Assembly: GCA_028752905.1 (NCBI GenBank)
Contig: JAQNBH010000002.1
Coordinates: forward strand, 34,440,075-34,504,074
Length of the DNA: 64,000 bases
Direction of reading: 5' to 3'
DNA from: Cladorhizidae sp. MBARI D1340-BT2
Taxonomy: Eukaryota > Porifera > Demospongiae > Poecilosclerida > Cladorhizidae
The notes under the pieces are model-generated. The model had not been told where the DNA came from and made no database searches. It saw only the letters and a list, made by a program, of their open reading frames with translations. The position numbers were made by a program, and so were the translations under genes. This document shows positions 1-9,507 of the stretch, piece after piece (the stretch's first letter is position 1; each line of letters opens with the position of its first letter).

Positions 1-96
1 GGGTTAAACTCACAAGACTTTAATATATATATATATTTTTTAATAGATTTTTTTTAAAATTTTTCTTCTTATGAGCATAGGATTTATACAAAGCCC

Positions 97-333
97 CTAG
101 GAGAAGCCCCTTGGAGAAGGTATCGCTGTATATCGTAGCACTGTCATTACAAAGACCCTGACTATGTTTTCAAATGTGTATATATAATGAAGGTGTTTAT
201 TATATTCATAATTATTGTGTGGGCATCTATTGGCTCTGCCTTTCTTGCTTATTTTGGTAGAAGCAGATTCAACTACATGCAACTCGAGTATTTATTGTTG
301 CTGTGATTGCCTCGTGAACTCCTGTCCTATCTG
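97..333. other. AT-rich left flank
   Basis: This stretch and the bases before it are AT-rich and lead into the minisatellite. Short open frames exist on both strands, but they run into the repeat and show no recognisable domain. I see no gene here. Confidence 0.4.
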
Positions 334-945
334 CATACCCACAGAGCATGTGCTAGCAGGAGTGGCCTACCCACAGAGCATGTGCTATCAGGAGTGGCAT
401 ACCCACAGAGCATGTGCTATCAGGAGTGGCATACCCAGTGCCACAGAGCATGTGCTATCAGGAGTGGCATACCCACAGAGCATGTGCTATCAGGAGTGGC
501 ATACCCACAGAGCATGTGCTATCAGGAGTGGCATACCCACAGAGCATGTGCTGTCAGGAGTGGCATACCCACAGAGCATGTGCTATCAGGAGTGGCATAC
601 CCACAGAGCATGTGCTATCAGGAGTGGCATACCCAGTGCCACAGAGCATGTGCTATCAGGAGTGGCATACCCACAGAGCATGTGCTATCAGGAGTGGCAT
701 ACCCACAGAGCATGTGCTGTCAGGAGTGGCATACCCACAGAGCATGTGCTGTCAGGAGTGGCATACCCACAGAGCATGTGCTATCAGGAGTGGCATACCC
801 ACAGAGCATGTGCTATCAGGAGTGGCATACCCAGTGCCACAGGGCATGTGCTATCAGGAGTGGCATACCCACAGAGCATGTGCTATCAGGAGTGGCATAA
901 CCAGTGCCACAGAGCATGTGCTATCAGGAGTGGCATACCCAGTGA
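334..945. repeat. 32-bp minisatellite, left half
   Basis: About 18 tandem copies of a 32-bp unit with the core CACAGAGCATGTGCTATCAG. Some copies carry a 6-bp insertion (CCCAGTGCCACAG) that makes a 38-bp unit. Because 32 is not a multiple of 3, all three forward frames stay open and give overlapping repetitive peptides; these are not evidence of a gene. The same unit resumes at 3695, so the array was split by the hAT element at 946-3694. Confidence 0.95.
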
Positions 946-3694
946 CAGGGACGGAGGACATGGTAGGGCTGGTAGGGCTTTGGCCCTACCACTATTTGCT
1001 GATTTATTTTTTATTGTTAGTATAGTTGTCAACATGATGGGTTTTCCCCAACTAAGAAAGATAAAAATGTGTAGACTATATAGCAGTTAACAATGTGACA
1101 AATCTAATTGGTCTGTCAATTAAGTGAAAAGTATATACATGGAATGTGACTACATGCTCACTCAGGCAAATAAAGTCACTTGCTAACCATGATGCTAGAT
1201 CAGGCAATTAAAGTCACATGCCTAGATTGCACCCAGCTGCTTTCTGAATACAGTAGTCAGTCTGAGTCAGTGGTTGCCAATTTTGGAGAGCATGGCAAGC
1301 AGCTCTAGTTTCACTGAATTGTCAGATTGTCCTCATCAGCCTCTTGGTATTTCTTTTCCTAAACGCTCATTTAGTAATAAAGTACCAGTTGACAGGTGTT
1401 TTCAAGCTTCTTTGTTTAAGCAGCACTACCAGGAGGCTACAGATCTTGCTTTCTGTTATACTTGTACCACTACATACAAACAAGGAAAATTGAGGTCTTC
1501 GAATGCAGAGCCAGCTTTTGTAAGTCACTGTTTAACAGTAATAATATTTTTCAATATGGCTAACTGTAATCCATCAACCATTATCATCATAGGTCTCAAG
1601 GGCTTCTGCAACTGTAAGAATGCCACTACATCATTTAACAAGCATCAACAGAGTGCTTGCAATAAACAAGCTGTAGAAGTTGTTCTTACACTTCCAGCTA
1701 CAACCACAAGTATTGGCAATCTACTTGTGAAAGAGCGGGCCAAGGAACAAGGAGAAAACCATGCAATGTCTTTTCAAACATACGCTATCTAGCTCGTCAA
1801 GGATTACCACTCAGAGGGAATGGGATTACTGAAGAAGATGGAAACCTCGTACAACTATTTCAATTGGAGGCTGATACATCTGCTATTGAGTGGTTAAAAC
1901 GAAAATCTTACAAGTACACATCACATGAGATGCAAAATGAAATCATCAAAGTGATGGCTATGTCTGTACTTCGGAATGTTGCTAGTTGTTTGCAAAATTC
2001 CTCATTTTTAACCCTGATGATGGATGAAACAACTGACACCACTAATAAGGAGCAGGCAACCATTATAATTCGTAGGATCACTGAAAACTTTCAAGTAAGT
2101 GAAGAATTTTTAGGTTTATATCACGTTCCATCAATTGATGCAGGTACTCTTACTGAAATTTCAGTGGATACTTTTAGTCGATTGAACTTATCCTTCAATC
2201 AGTTACATGGTCAATGCTACGATGGGGCAAGTGCAATGAAGGGAGCTAAATCAGGGGTTGCCGATAGAATAAGTGATATTGAACCAAGGGCAGTGTACAC
2301 ACACTGTTATGGGCATTCAATTAATCTGGCTGTGAGTGATTTGAAAGAGATCAAGATAATGAGAGATGTGATGAAGGAAATAACAAAATTGATCAAGTTT
2401 TCACCACGAAGGGAAGGGATCTTCCGAGCTTTGAAGGAAGCTGGTGATTCTGAAAGTGGCATGACATCACCAGGAATTCTAATGCTATGCCCAATGAGGT
2501 GGACTGTGTGTGCAAATGCACTAGCGAGCATTGTCAGCAACTATTCTGCATTACAAGCTATGTGGGATGAAGCCTTTGAAATCATATAGGACACAGAGGT
2601 AAGAGCTAGGATAAAAGGAGTTTCTGCGCAGATGAAACATTTTGATTTCCTGTTTGGTACAATGCTCAGTCAAGTTATTTTCCTCCACACTGATAACTTG
2701 AGCAAGACTGCAGAAAGTAAAGATTTCAGCCGCTGAGGGTCAAAAGGTGAGAAATGGTTGTAGATACACTGCTGTCTCTACGTAGTGATGAAATGTATGA
2801 TTTATTTTGGGACAAAGTTTCAAGAACTGCTTCATCAATAGATGTTGGTGAATCAATAGATGTTGGTGAACCACAGTTACCTCATAAGCGAAGAGTTCCA
2901 CAGAGATATGAGGATGGACTGTCCAGTGGAGAATATTTTGAAAGTCCCTTGGTCTATTATCGCCAGATATATTTTGAAGCACTGGATAACTGTTTAAAGG
3001 ATCGCTTTGACCAACCAGGATATAAAATTTACTCAAAATTGGAGCAACTTTTATGCAGAGCATGTCAGGGGGTTGACTTTGAAGAAGATTTTCAGTCTAT
3101 TTGCACCTTTTACAAAGACGAGTTCAAGCCTGATCTATTGCATGCCCAGTTACTCACTTTTGGCATCAATTTTGAGTCAGGAGGACCATTGGATCCCAAT
3201 GTAAATATATTTGACATCAGAGACTATTTTCAAAGTCTTTCTCTTGGTCAACGAGCACTTCTGGATCAGGTTTGTACAGTTTTGAAGCTGATACTTATCA
3301 TGCCAGCAACCAACATCTGAGCGCTCCTTTAGTGCTTTACGTAGGGTTAAAACTTACCTTCGTAATACATGTTACAACAAAGACTGAATCATCTAATGGT
3401 ACTTCACGTTCACAAGGAGCACACTGATTCACTCAATCTCAAAGAGGTTGCCAATCAATTTATAAGTAATTCTGAACATAGAGAGAGACTATTTGGAAAG
3501 TATCAATAACTGTATAATAAATAGTGTGATGTCGGTCTATACTACTCAATATGGTATTGATTTTTAGTTTTTGCGTTTTTGCACTCCATGTGATATCCCC
3601 CCCTAGCCTCATGCATGTTACAGTTACTGTGCATAGCTTGATGGCCAAGTGGTACATTGGCCCTACCACTTAAAATGTGTGTGCTCCGTCACTG
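946..3694 (+). mobile_element. hAT transposon 1 inserted in minisatellite
   Basis: The left end begins CAGGGACGGAGGACA and the reverse complement of the right end begins CAGTGACGGAGCACA (13 of 15 identical). A TGGTAGGGC subterminal motif follows in both. The flanking octamers CCCAGTGA and CCCACAGA match at 6 of 8 positions, consistent with a decayed 8-bp target duplication of the hAT type. The interior carries a hAT transposase pseudogene. Boundaries are inferred by eye. Confidence 0.8.
1292..3509 (+). pseudogene. hAT transposase with TTF-type zinc finger, broken
   Basis: This is a decayed transposase of the ZMYM/TTF-finger hAT type. The N-terminal part has a Cys/His-rich finger (FCYTCTTTY, then FNKHQQSAC). 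A likely 81-bp intron at 1520-1600 (GTAAGT donor, AG before GGCTTC) joins the two finger halves in frame. The catalytic part reads LTLMMDETTD (first acidic residue), YDGASAMKG and a CYGHSINLAV motif typical of hAT. The C-terminal dimerisation region (SERSFSALRRVKTYLRNT, LNHLMVLHVHKE) is at about 3315-3430. Breaks: a frameshift near 1755, an in-frame TAG at 2587-2589, and further frameshifts near 2725, 3315 and 3375. It cannot encode an active enzyme as it stands. Confidence 0.85.
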
Positions 3695-3931
3695 CCCACA
3701 GAGCATGTGCTATCAGGAGTGGCATACCCACAGAGCATGTGCTATCAGGAGTGGCATACCCACAGAGCATGTGCTATCAGGAGTGGCATACCCACAGAGC
3801 ATGTGCTGTCAGGAGTGGCATACCCACAGAGCATGTGCTATCAGGAGTGGCATACCCACAGAGCATGTGCTAGCAGGAGTGGCCTACCCACAGAGCATGT
3901 GCTATCAGGAGTGTTCTTGTGTGTTCTTAAA
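3695..3931. repeat. 32-bp minisatellite, right half
   Basis: About seven more copies of the 32-bp CACAGAGCATGTGCT unit that fills 334-945. The unit resumes directly after the right terminal repeat of hAT transposon 1. The variant GCTAGCAGGAGTGGCC occurs near the start of the left half and near the end of this half. Confidence 0.95.
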
Positions 3932-4018
3932 ACTGTTGCATTCATTTGGTGTTAAAATAATTTTGCTTGCCTCAACTTAAATGGTCTTATTTCTCTCTCC
4001 CTTCCCTCCCAAAATAGT

Positions 4019-4276
4019 ATGAAGAGAAAGATTGTTGGCTCAAGTGTTGGCCAAGACCTCAAGTTGGATGGAAGCTTCTATATTATGTATGGAGTTAGTG
4101 AAGGCACTCCATCTTCTCAGATGCTGGTTACTCATAGAGGAGGTGCCACTCCCATGATAACAACTAAAAAGATCTCCATTGGTTCTCTGAGGCTGTTTGG
4201 TCACGCCACTCGTCTTAGTAGTTTTGTGATGCTGTTGCTAACTGCTTCTCTTCTTCCCCTCATTGTAAAGATATAA
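4019..4276 (+). CDS. Unrecognised 85-codon open frame
   Basis: An 85-codon frame begins MKRKIVGSSVGQDLKLDG and ends in a hydrophobic run (SSFVMLLLTASLLPLI). It follows a pyrimidine-rich stretch ending AG, so it could be a spliced exon, but I recognise no family. It may be chance. No neighbouring exon can be linked to it. Confidence 0.15.
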   Translation: MKRKIVGSSVGQDLKLDGSFYIMYGVSEGTPSSQMLVTHRGGATPMITTKKISIGSLRLFGHATRLSSFVMLLLTASLLPLIVKI

Positions 4277-4299
4277 TTCTTCATCAACCTTGTTGGTAA

Positions 4300-4655
4300 A
4301 GAATAAACCTAGAACGTAGCTGAGATTCTTTTTATTGTGTATATATGTAAGCACACCCTGGTTTGTTATCATGTACACTGGTTATCTATGTACACTATTA
4401 TTAATGTGAGTGATGAGTGTTCAAGAAATATATCAATTATGTTTTAATTTTAGCCAGTGTCATGTCTATGCGTTCAAGAATTTCTCGCTCTCTACTTGAA
4501 TGCTCACTGTAATGTATATGCATTTCTTGTTCATTTTCGTGGCTCTCCTGGAGCTCCCCTATATGTGCCGATCTTGCCCAATAGCGAGCGAGTGCAATAA
4601 TTATTAATCTTCAAAATGCTGAGTCCCTTGGAACCATCGCACCCCTGTGCAGTAC
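4300..4655. other. Non-coding stretch, nothing recognised
   Basis: AT-rich sequence between the short open frame and hAT transposon 2. I see no open frame of note, repeat or RNA gene here. Confidence 0.4.
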
Positions 4656-4744
4656 CAGACCTCTCAACCGTCCAGGGATTTAGCCTTTTCAAGATTCTAT
4701 CCGGGGGTCCAGGGATTTGCTACATTTGTCCAGGGATTCTCACC

Positions 4745-4972
4745 CATCAATGATCAAGGTCCAATATACACATTTCTTTGTGTGGTAAAAATGAGCCCCA
4801 TTAATGATCAAGGAATAATTATACACATTTCTTTGTGTGGTAAAAATGAGCCCCATTAATGATCAAGGTCCAATAATTATACACATTTCCTTTGTGTGGT
4901 AAAAATGAGCCCCATTAATGATCAAGGTCGAATAATTATACACATTTCCTTTGTGTGGTAAAAATGAGCATA
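4745..4972. repeat. 59-bp tandem repeat inside hAT 2
   Basis: Four imperfect copies of a unit of about 59 bp, with the core TTTGTGTGGTAAAAATGAGC followed by CCCATTAATGATCAAGG. It lies between the left terminus and the transposase remnant, a usual place for subterminal repeats in hAT elements. Confidence 0.9.
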
Positions 4973-5032
4973 CATACCACTGACCATGATGAAACATTGT
5001 GGTCAAAGCAGCTGGATCCCCAGCTGTTTTAG

Positions 5033-7030
5033 TTGCTAGTTGCTGCTGAGGCTACACCACGTCAGAAGAAACCAAAAAGAATCTGCAAGTGGAAAGATGA
5101 ATGGACATGCTGCAACATGTCATCACGTAGAAAGGGACCAAGTTATGCCCACTGCAACATCTGTGCAATCGATCTCTCGGTGGGTTGGGGAGGATTATGT
5201 GAAGTGAAGAGACATTATGGAGAGTAAATGCCATAAAGATGGTGCCAAAGCTTTCACAAATCAAGCTACAATTACATCCTTGCTATCTCAAAAGAAGCAG
5301 TCACTTAATGAGCAGGTTACTACAGCTGAATTGTATTTCACAATTTTTATAGCAGAGCATAACTTATCATTTTCTGCTGGAGACCACTTCACAAAACTGT
5401 GTAAAAAATAGTAAAATAGCTGAAGAGTTTGCTTGTGGAGCAACAAAGACACAAGCCACCATTAAAAATGCTCTTGCTCCTGCACTCAATGAAAATGTAA
5501 TCGAAGCCTGTGTATCATCTCCTTTCACTATCCTTTGCGATGGGGGTAATGATCAAGATGTACGGAAATATTTCGCATAGTGGTAAGATTTTGGGATGAA
5601 AGTGCACACTCTGCTATCTCACAATTCTATGCCAGTTTGTAATGTGGCTACTGCACAAGCGATGTTTAATGCTTTATCAAAGGAATTTGAATGTCATAAA
5701 ATCCCATGGTCTAATGTGATTGGCTATACATCAGATACAGCTTCTGTAATGGTTGGGGGATATAATTCTGTCCTGAGCAGAATTAAGGAAAAACAACCAA
5801 AACTATTCAGTCTTGGTTGCACTTGCCATCTTGCTGCTCTATGTGCTATTGCAGGCTTAAAATAACTTCCAGTAGCTTTCTCATAGACATTTGTTATCAC
5901 TTCAAATACTCTGCAAAAAGATGGGCTGAATACTTGGAAATAGAAGCCGACTTTGCAGATATCAAAGCACTATATAAAAATTTTGAAGCATTATACTACA
6001 TGCTGGCTAAGTTTGGAGTGCTGCATTAAGCGGCTTATTGACAAATGGCCTGCACTTTATGCTTATTTTGATCTTGAAGCCGAAAGTACAGCAGCCAATG
6101 AGCGTGTTCATCGAATTAACAAACTGTTAAAGGACCCGTTGGCAAAGCTTTTTTGCCACTTGGTATCATTCGCTTTAAAGCCTCTCAACAAGTTTACTGT
6201 TGCCTTGCAAACAAGTGCAAGTCATATTGGCTCACTTCAATCAGACATACGTGTCATGCTTCAAGGATATATATATGAGTAACTTTGTCAAAACAATAGT
6301 GCTGGTGATCATGATATCACTAAGATAAATATTTTGAGCAACAAAATCAAGTTGAAAATGATGAACTTGGCATTGGTATACATCTTGTAGCTTATTTTGT
6401 ATGAACTTGACGAAGTTGCTGGAACATTAAATTTTTCTCCTGTGTTCGTGCTTTTTATGAAACAAGTGTAAAAAAAATGCTTGATAAGTTTCCTTTTGAA
6501 GATAAAGTCGTCAAAGAACTAGCATTTCTTCAATCACACAAAAATAGGTATTATCAATCTCGCAAATAAGTTTACATCATTTTCTACAGATGAGATGGAT
6601 ACACTCACTATTGAATTTCAAGATTTTCGAGCATGCTCTGAGAGTCAACTTCCAACATTTAGTCCTACTAAAGAAAACAGCAAGGCCACTGATTATTTTT
6701 GGGCTGCTATGTCTGAAGTGAAGTGTGTATCTGACCACGAAAGTCATAGATTTGGTGTGCTTTCACAGCTTGCTAAAAGGGTCTTGGTATATACTTCCAC
6801 ATTCCAATGCTGATCGGAAAGGCTTTCCAGCATGGTTAGAAAAATTGCAACTGACCAAAGAGTGTCCTTGGACCCTTCAACAGTTTGTGATTTAATACAA
6901 AATCAACAACAGCAAACCTTGTTTTGACAGTAGCCATCTTCTTTCTGCTGATTTCCTTCGGATCAGTAAAGACTGCAACTTGCAGAAGTTTAAGAAAAAC
7001 TACTACGCAGTCTCAGTCAGAAAAATTTGA
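5033..7030 (+). pseudogene. hAT transposase, broken
   Basis: A BED-like finger region (CNICAIDLSVG, with HYGESKCH following across a stop) is followed by catalytic-core pieces FTILCDGGND (first Asp), IGYTSDTASVMVGG (second Asp) and CTCHLAALCAIAGLK (the CxxH motif of hAT enzymes). Then come WAEYLEIEADFADIK and KDPLAKLFCHLVSFALKPLNKF, typical of the insertion and C-terminal regions. Stops or frameshifts occur near 5226, 5411, 5580, 5865, 6030, 6282 and 6400. Related catalytic text appears in hAT 3 and hAT 4, so they belong to one broad family. No intact reading frame remains. Confidence 0.8.
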
Positions 7031-7257
7031 GTCTGGCAGCGACTAACCTTGCATTTTTCATTAGCTAGTATTATAAGTATATAGTATAATTATAGTAGCT
7101 AGCTAGCATTGTTGGTTTCAAATTTTATGTAAATCTTTTGCTCAGTAGCTATAATTATTATACAGTACACTGTTTGTGGGAGGGGGGTGTCCAGGGAAAG
7201 GACTCATTGTCCAGGGAAAATTGGCAGGGATTTAATCTGCCAACGTTGGCAGGTCTG

Positions 7258-8232
7258 CAGTACATATAAAAAAAGAAAGAAAAAAAGGCAAGTAAATGAG
7301 GTAAGGTGAAATTAAAGATGGCTGACGATCGCTACTGCCTTCGTGAACGGTACTATCCATGATGACGTCTTTAGAGTTAGTCCCTTATATGGTATCTGCT
7401 ACAGCCTCCTTCAGAGACTTGGCACATCCATGATGACATCCTTACTGATTGGGATGGTATGACATACTTTTATTATGCTAAACTTTTTCCCCCCCTACAA
7501 GGCGAGCTTCTCAAATTGTACACGTATATAGGCAAGATTGCGATGTTGACGACCCTTACCGGTTTTATGTTTTGCGATTGTTTCGAGCGAAAGTATGTGG
7601 CAATGTATGAGTAGAAGCCAAAGATTGTGGTAAATAAATATTATTGTGAATGCTCATGTAGTGTATGTATCTTCACTGTAAAGACTTACTAGCCTCCATA
7701 AAGTAGATCATCGGAAAGGTCTTGGAGGAAGAAAAAATGTTTTTTTAGTTTGAATGAACATGATAACAATTTTCAATACAAGTGCAATACAAGTGCAAAA
7801 TTACACAAAGTTGCAGATCACACACACCAGACACGGTATCTCGCTGCCCAGTTATCATTAAGAAATTTGAAGTTTTGTGTTACTAAATCACTTGTACTCA
7901 AATCAAGTTAATTTGGGATGTTACAAAAAAGAGATAGATGACAGAAAGACAAATTTCACCATTTTAATGAAGGGGTGGGAATTGGGTTTGCTTCTCTACC
8001 ACCCGAGTGAAGAATTAAAGGATTTTGCAAGTGTTTTGGGAATTAGTAGTGGTCGAGACCTGCTAAGAAGATGATGTTTATCTGAGAAAGACCACAGCTA
8101 CTGCTAAGCTGTCCAGTATTATATAGTCAACAGCAGCTATCTGTTACTTCAGTGAGTGGATGCTCTGCAACTGAAATGGACACCATATCCGATCATCTGA
8201 GAATTGTTAAGAAATGGTCAACTTTCACTTAT
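7258..8232. other. Unassigned region with a decayed repeat
   Basis: No recognisable gene. The text around 7318-7350 (ATGGCTGACGATCGC, GTGAACGGTA) resembles 61690-61725, and 7683-7740 (CTTACTAGCCTCCATAAAG) resembles the tandem unit at 62285-62650. So this is probably a decayed copy of the same element that occupies 61339-62655. A 65-codon frame at 7877-8074 has no recognised domain. Confidence 0.4.
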
Positions 8233-8240
8233 GCTATGGC

Positions 8241-8607
8241 TATATAGGCCTTGACCAATTTTTACCTATTATTCTTTTCTTATATTCTCATTATTATTCA
8301 CTACCTATTTCACTACCTATTATTCTTTTTCTTTCACCTATTATTCTTTTTCTTTCACCTATTATTCTTATTAAATATAAAAATGTTTCCAGACCCTTTA
8401 CCTAATCGCAATGCAGTGTGGAGCAAATTCAAGAAAACAAGAGGAAGGGGGGGAAAGAGGAACAGCCAAAAATATATAATTATAGGAGAAGTAGCTACCT
8501 ATTATTCTTTTTTTGGTCTGAATGTTAGCCTATTATTCATTATTCTAGCATAATTCTCAGTTACCTATTATTCTGAAAATTATGCTAGCATAATTGGTCA
8601 AGGCCTA
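8241..8607. mobile_element. MITE with hAT-type 8-bp duplication
   Basis: A 367-bp non-coding element. The ends are TATATAGGCCTTGACCAATT and AATTGGTCAAGGCCTA, an inverted repeat. The octamer GCTATGGC occurs at 8233-8240 and again at 8608-8615, a perfect target duplication. The interior is built from ACCTATTATTC repeats. Its termini resemble those of the element at 35294-35824 and of hAT transposon 5. Confidence 0.85.
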
Positions 8608-8750
8608 GCTATGGCGAGTCTTACCGATTGACATGAAGAAAGAGGTACTGTATTTATACTTTCTCAAACTTTATTTAGCTATATATATATATATGCAGCA
8701 TATAACTTTTTGTGCTCACCTAACTAGAACTATAATCGTCTGCAGAAACA

Positions 8751-9300
8751 TCTAAACGCAGAAAGGAAGACGAGTACACCAGTACAGGCAATGAGGGGTC
8801 TAAAAAGAAGGATCCTATGAGAGTGATTCCTTATGCAGCAGGGATCAGTGAAGAAATTTGTAGGGTCTGCCGGAAGTTTAACATCAAATTCGTCTTCAGA
8901 TAGACAAGAACTCTGAGGATGCAACTGAGCAGAGTGAAGGATGTTTTACCAGCTAATATGCACTCGTGTGTTGTGTACCACATCCCTTGTAGCTGTGGAA
9001 AATACTACATAGGGGAGACCATCAGAAGACTGGAGACTAGAGTGAAGGAACATCAAGATGCCTGTATATAGAAAGTTTAATAAAGAGAAGTCTGCAATTG
9101 CTGAGCATGCATGGAATAATGGACATCCTATTTTGTGGGAGGAAGCCACCATCTTGGACCAGGCCAGAAGACAGATATAATTATAGTGAAGGAGGCATTG
9201 CACATCGGCCTATATAGCACCAAAGTGTGAGCAATCCAATCGAGACTGTGGAATGGACTTGCCTCGCTGCTCTCTGAAGAGCCTGAACTTGAAGCCATGA
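8751..9300 (+). pseudogene. Penelope-like element, GIY-YIG endonuclease end
   Basis: This is the 3' part of a Penelope-like retroelement reading frame. First comes the linker VIPYAAGISEEICRVCRKF, which in this family joins the reverse transcriptase to the endonuclease. Then comes the GIY-YIG domain, VVYHIPCSCGKYYIGETIRR and LETRVKEHQDAC, continued in other frames as KSAIAEHAWNNGHPILWEEA, IIVKEALHIGL and NRDCGMDLPRCSLKSL. Breaks: an in-frame TAG at 8901-8903, a stop at 9069-9071 with a frameshift, and further shifts near 9180 and 9230. The reverse-transcriptase core upstream is absent, so the copy is 5'-truncated. AT-rich (TTA)n sequence follows it. Confidence 0.8.
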
Positions 9301-9459
9301 CCACCATAATTTATTCATTAATTTATTTAATATTTATTTTTATCATTTAATTATTATTATTATTATCAATATAATATTTATTATTGCAAACACAACATAC
9401 CAAGTTCATTAACACCTAATTAACACATACACTTATATAATAATCAATTACAAAAATAC
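9301..9459. other. AT-rich spacer with (TTA)n
   Basis: A short AT-rich stretch with a TTATTATTATTATTATCA run. It separates the Penelope-like fragment from the 5'-truncated RLE retrotransposon. It may be the 3' tail of the former. Confidence 0.4.
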
Positions 9460-9507
9460 CTAGAAATAATAACTAATGAGCTGGCAGCCAGGAAGCTAGC
9501 ATCCATC

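Larger units (their letters stand above)
4656..7257 (+). mobile_element. hAT transposon 2
   Basis: The left end CAGACCTCTCAACCG and the reverse complement of the right end CAGACCTGCCAACGT match at 12 of 15 positions. The flanks share TGCAGTAC, at 4648-4655 and again at 7256-7263 (overlapping the last two element bases), consistent with an 8-bp target duplication. The interior holds a four-copy tandem repeat and a broken transposase. Terminal TCCAGGGA motifs recur at both ends as subterminal repeats. Confidence 0.75.

Noticed and set aside
334..939. CRISPR-like array
   Set aside because: Repeats are directly adjacent without unique spacers, and the DNA is clearly metazoan.
215..1090. Long repetitive reading frames over the 32-bp minisatellite
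   Set aside because: All three forward frames are open because the unit has few stops and 32 is not a multiple of 3. No unique domain or splice support.
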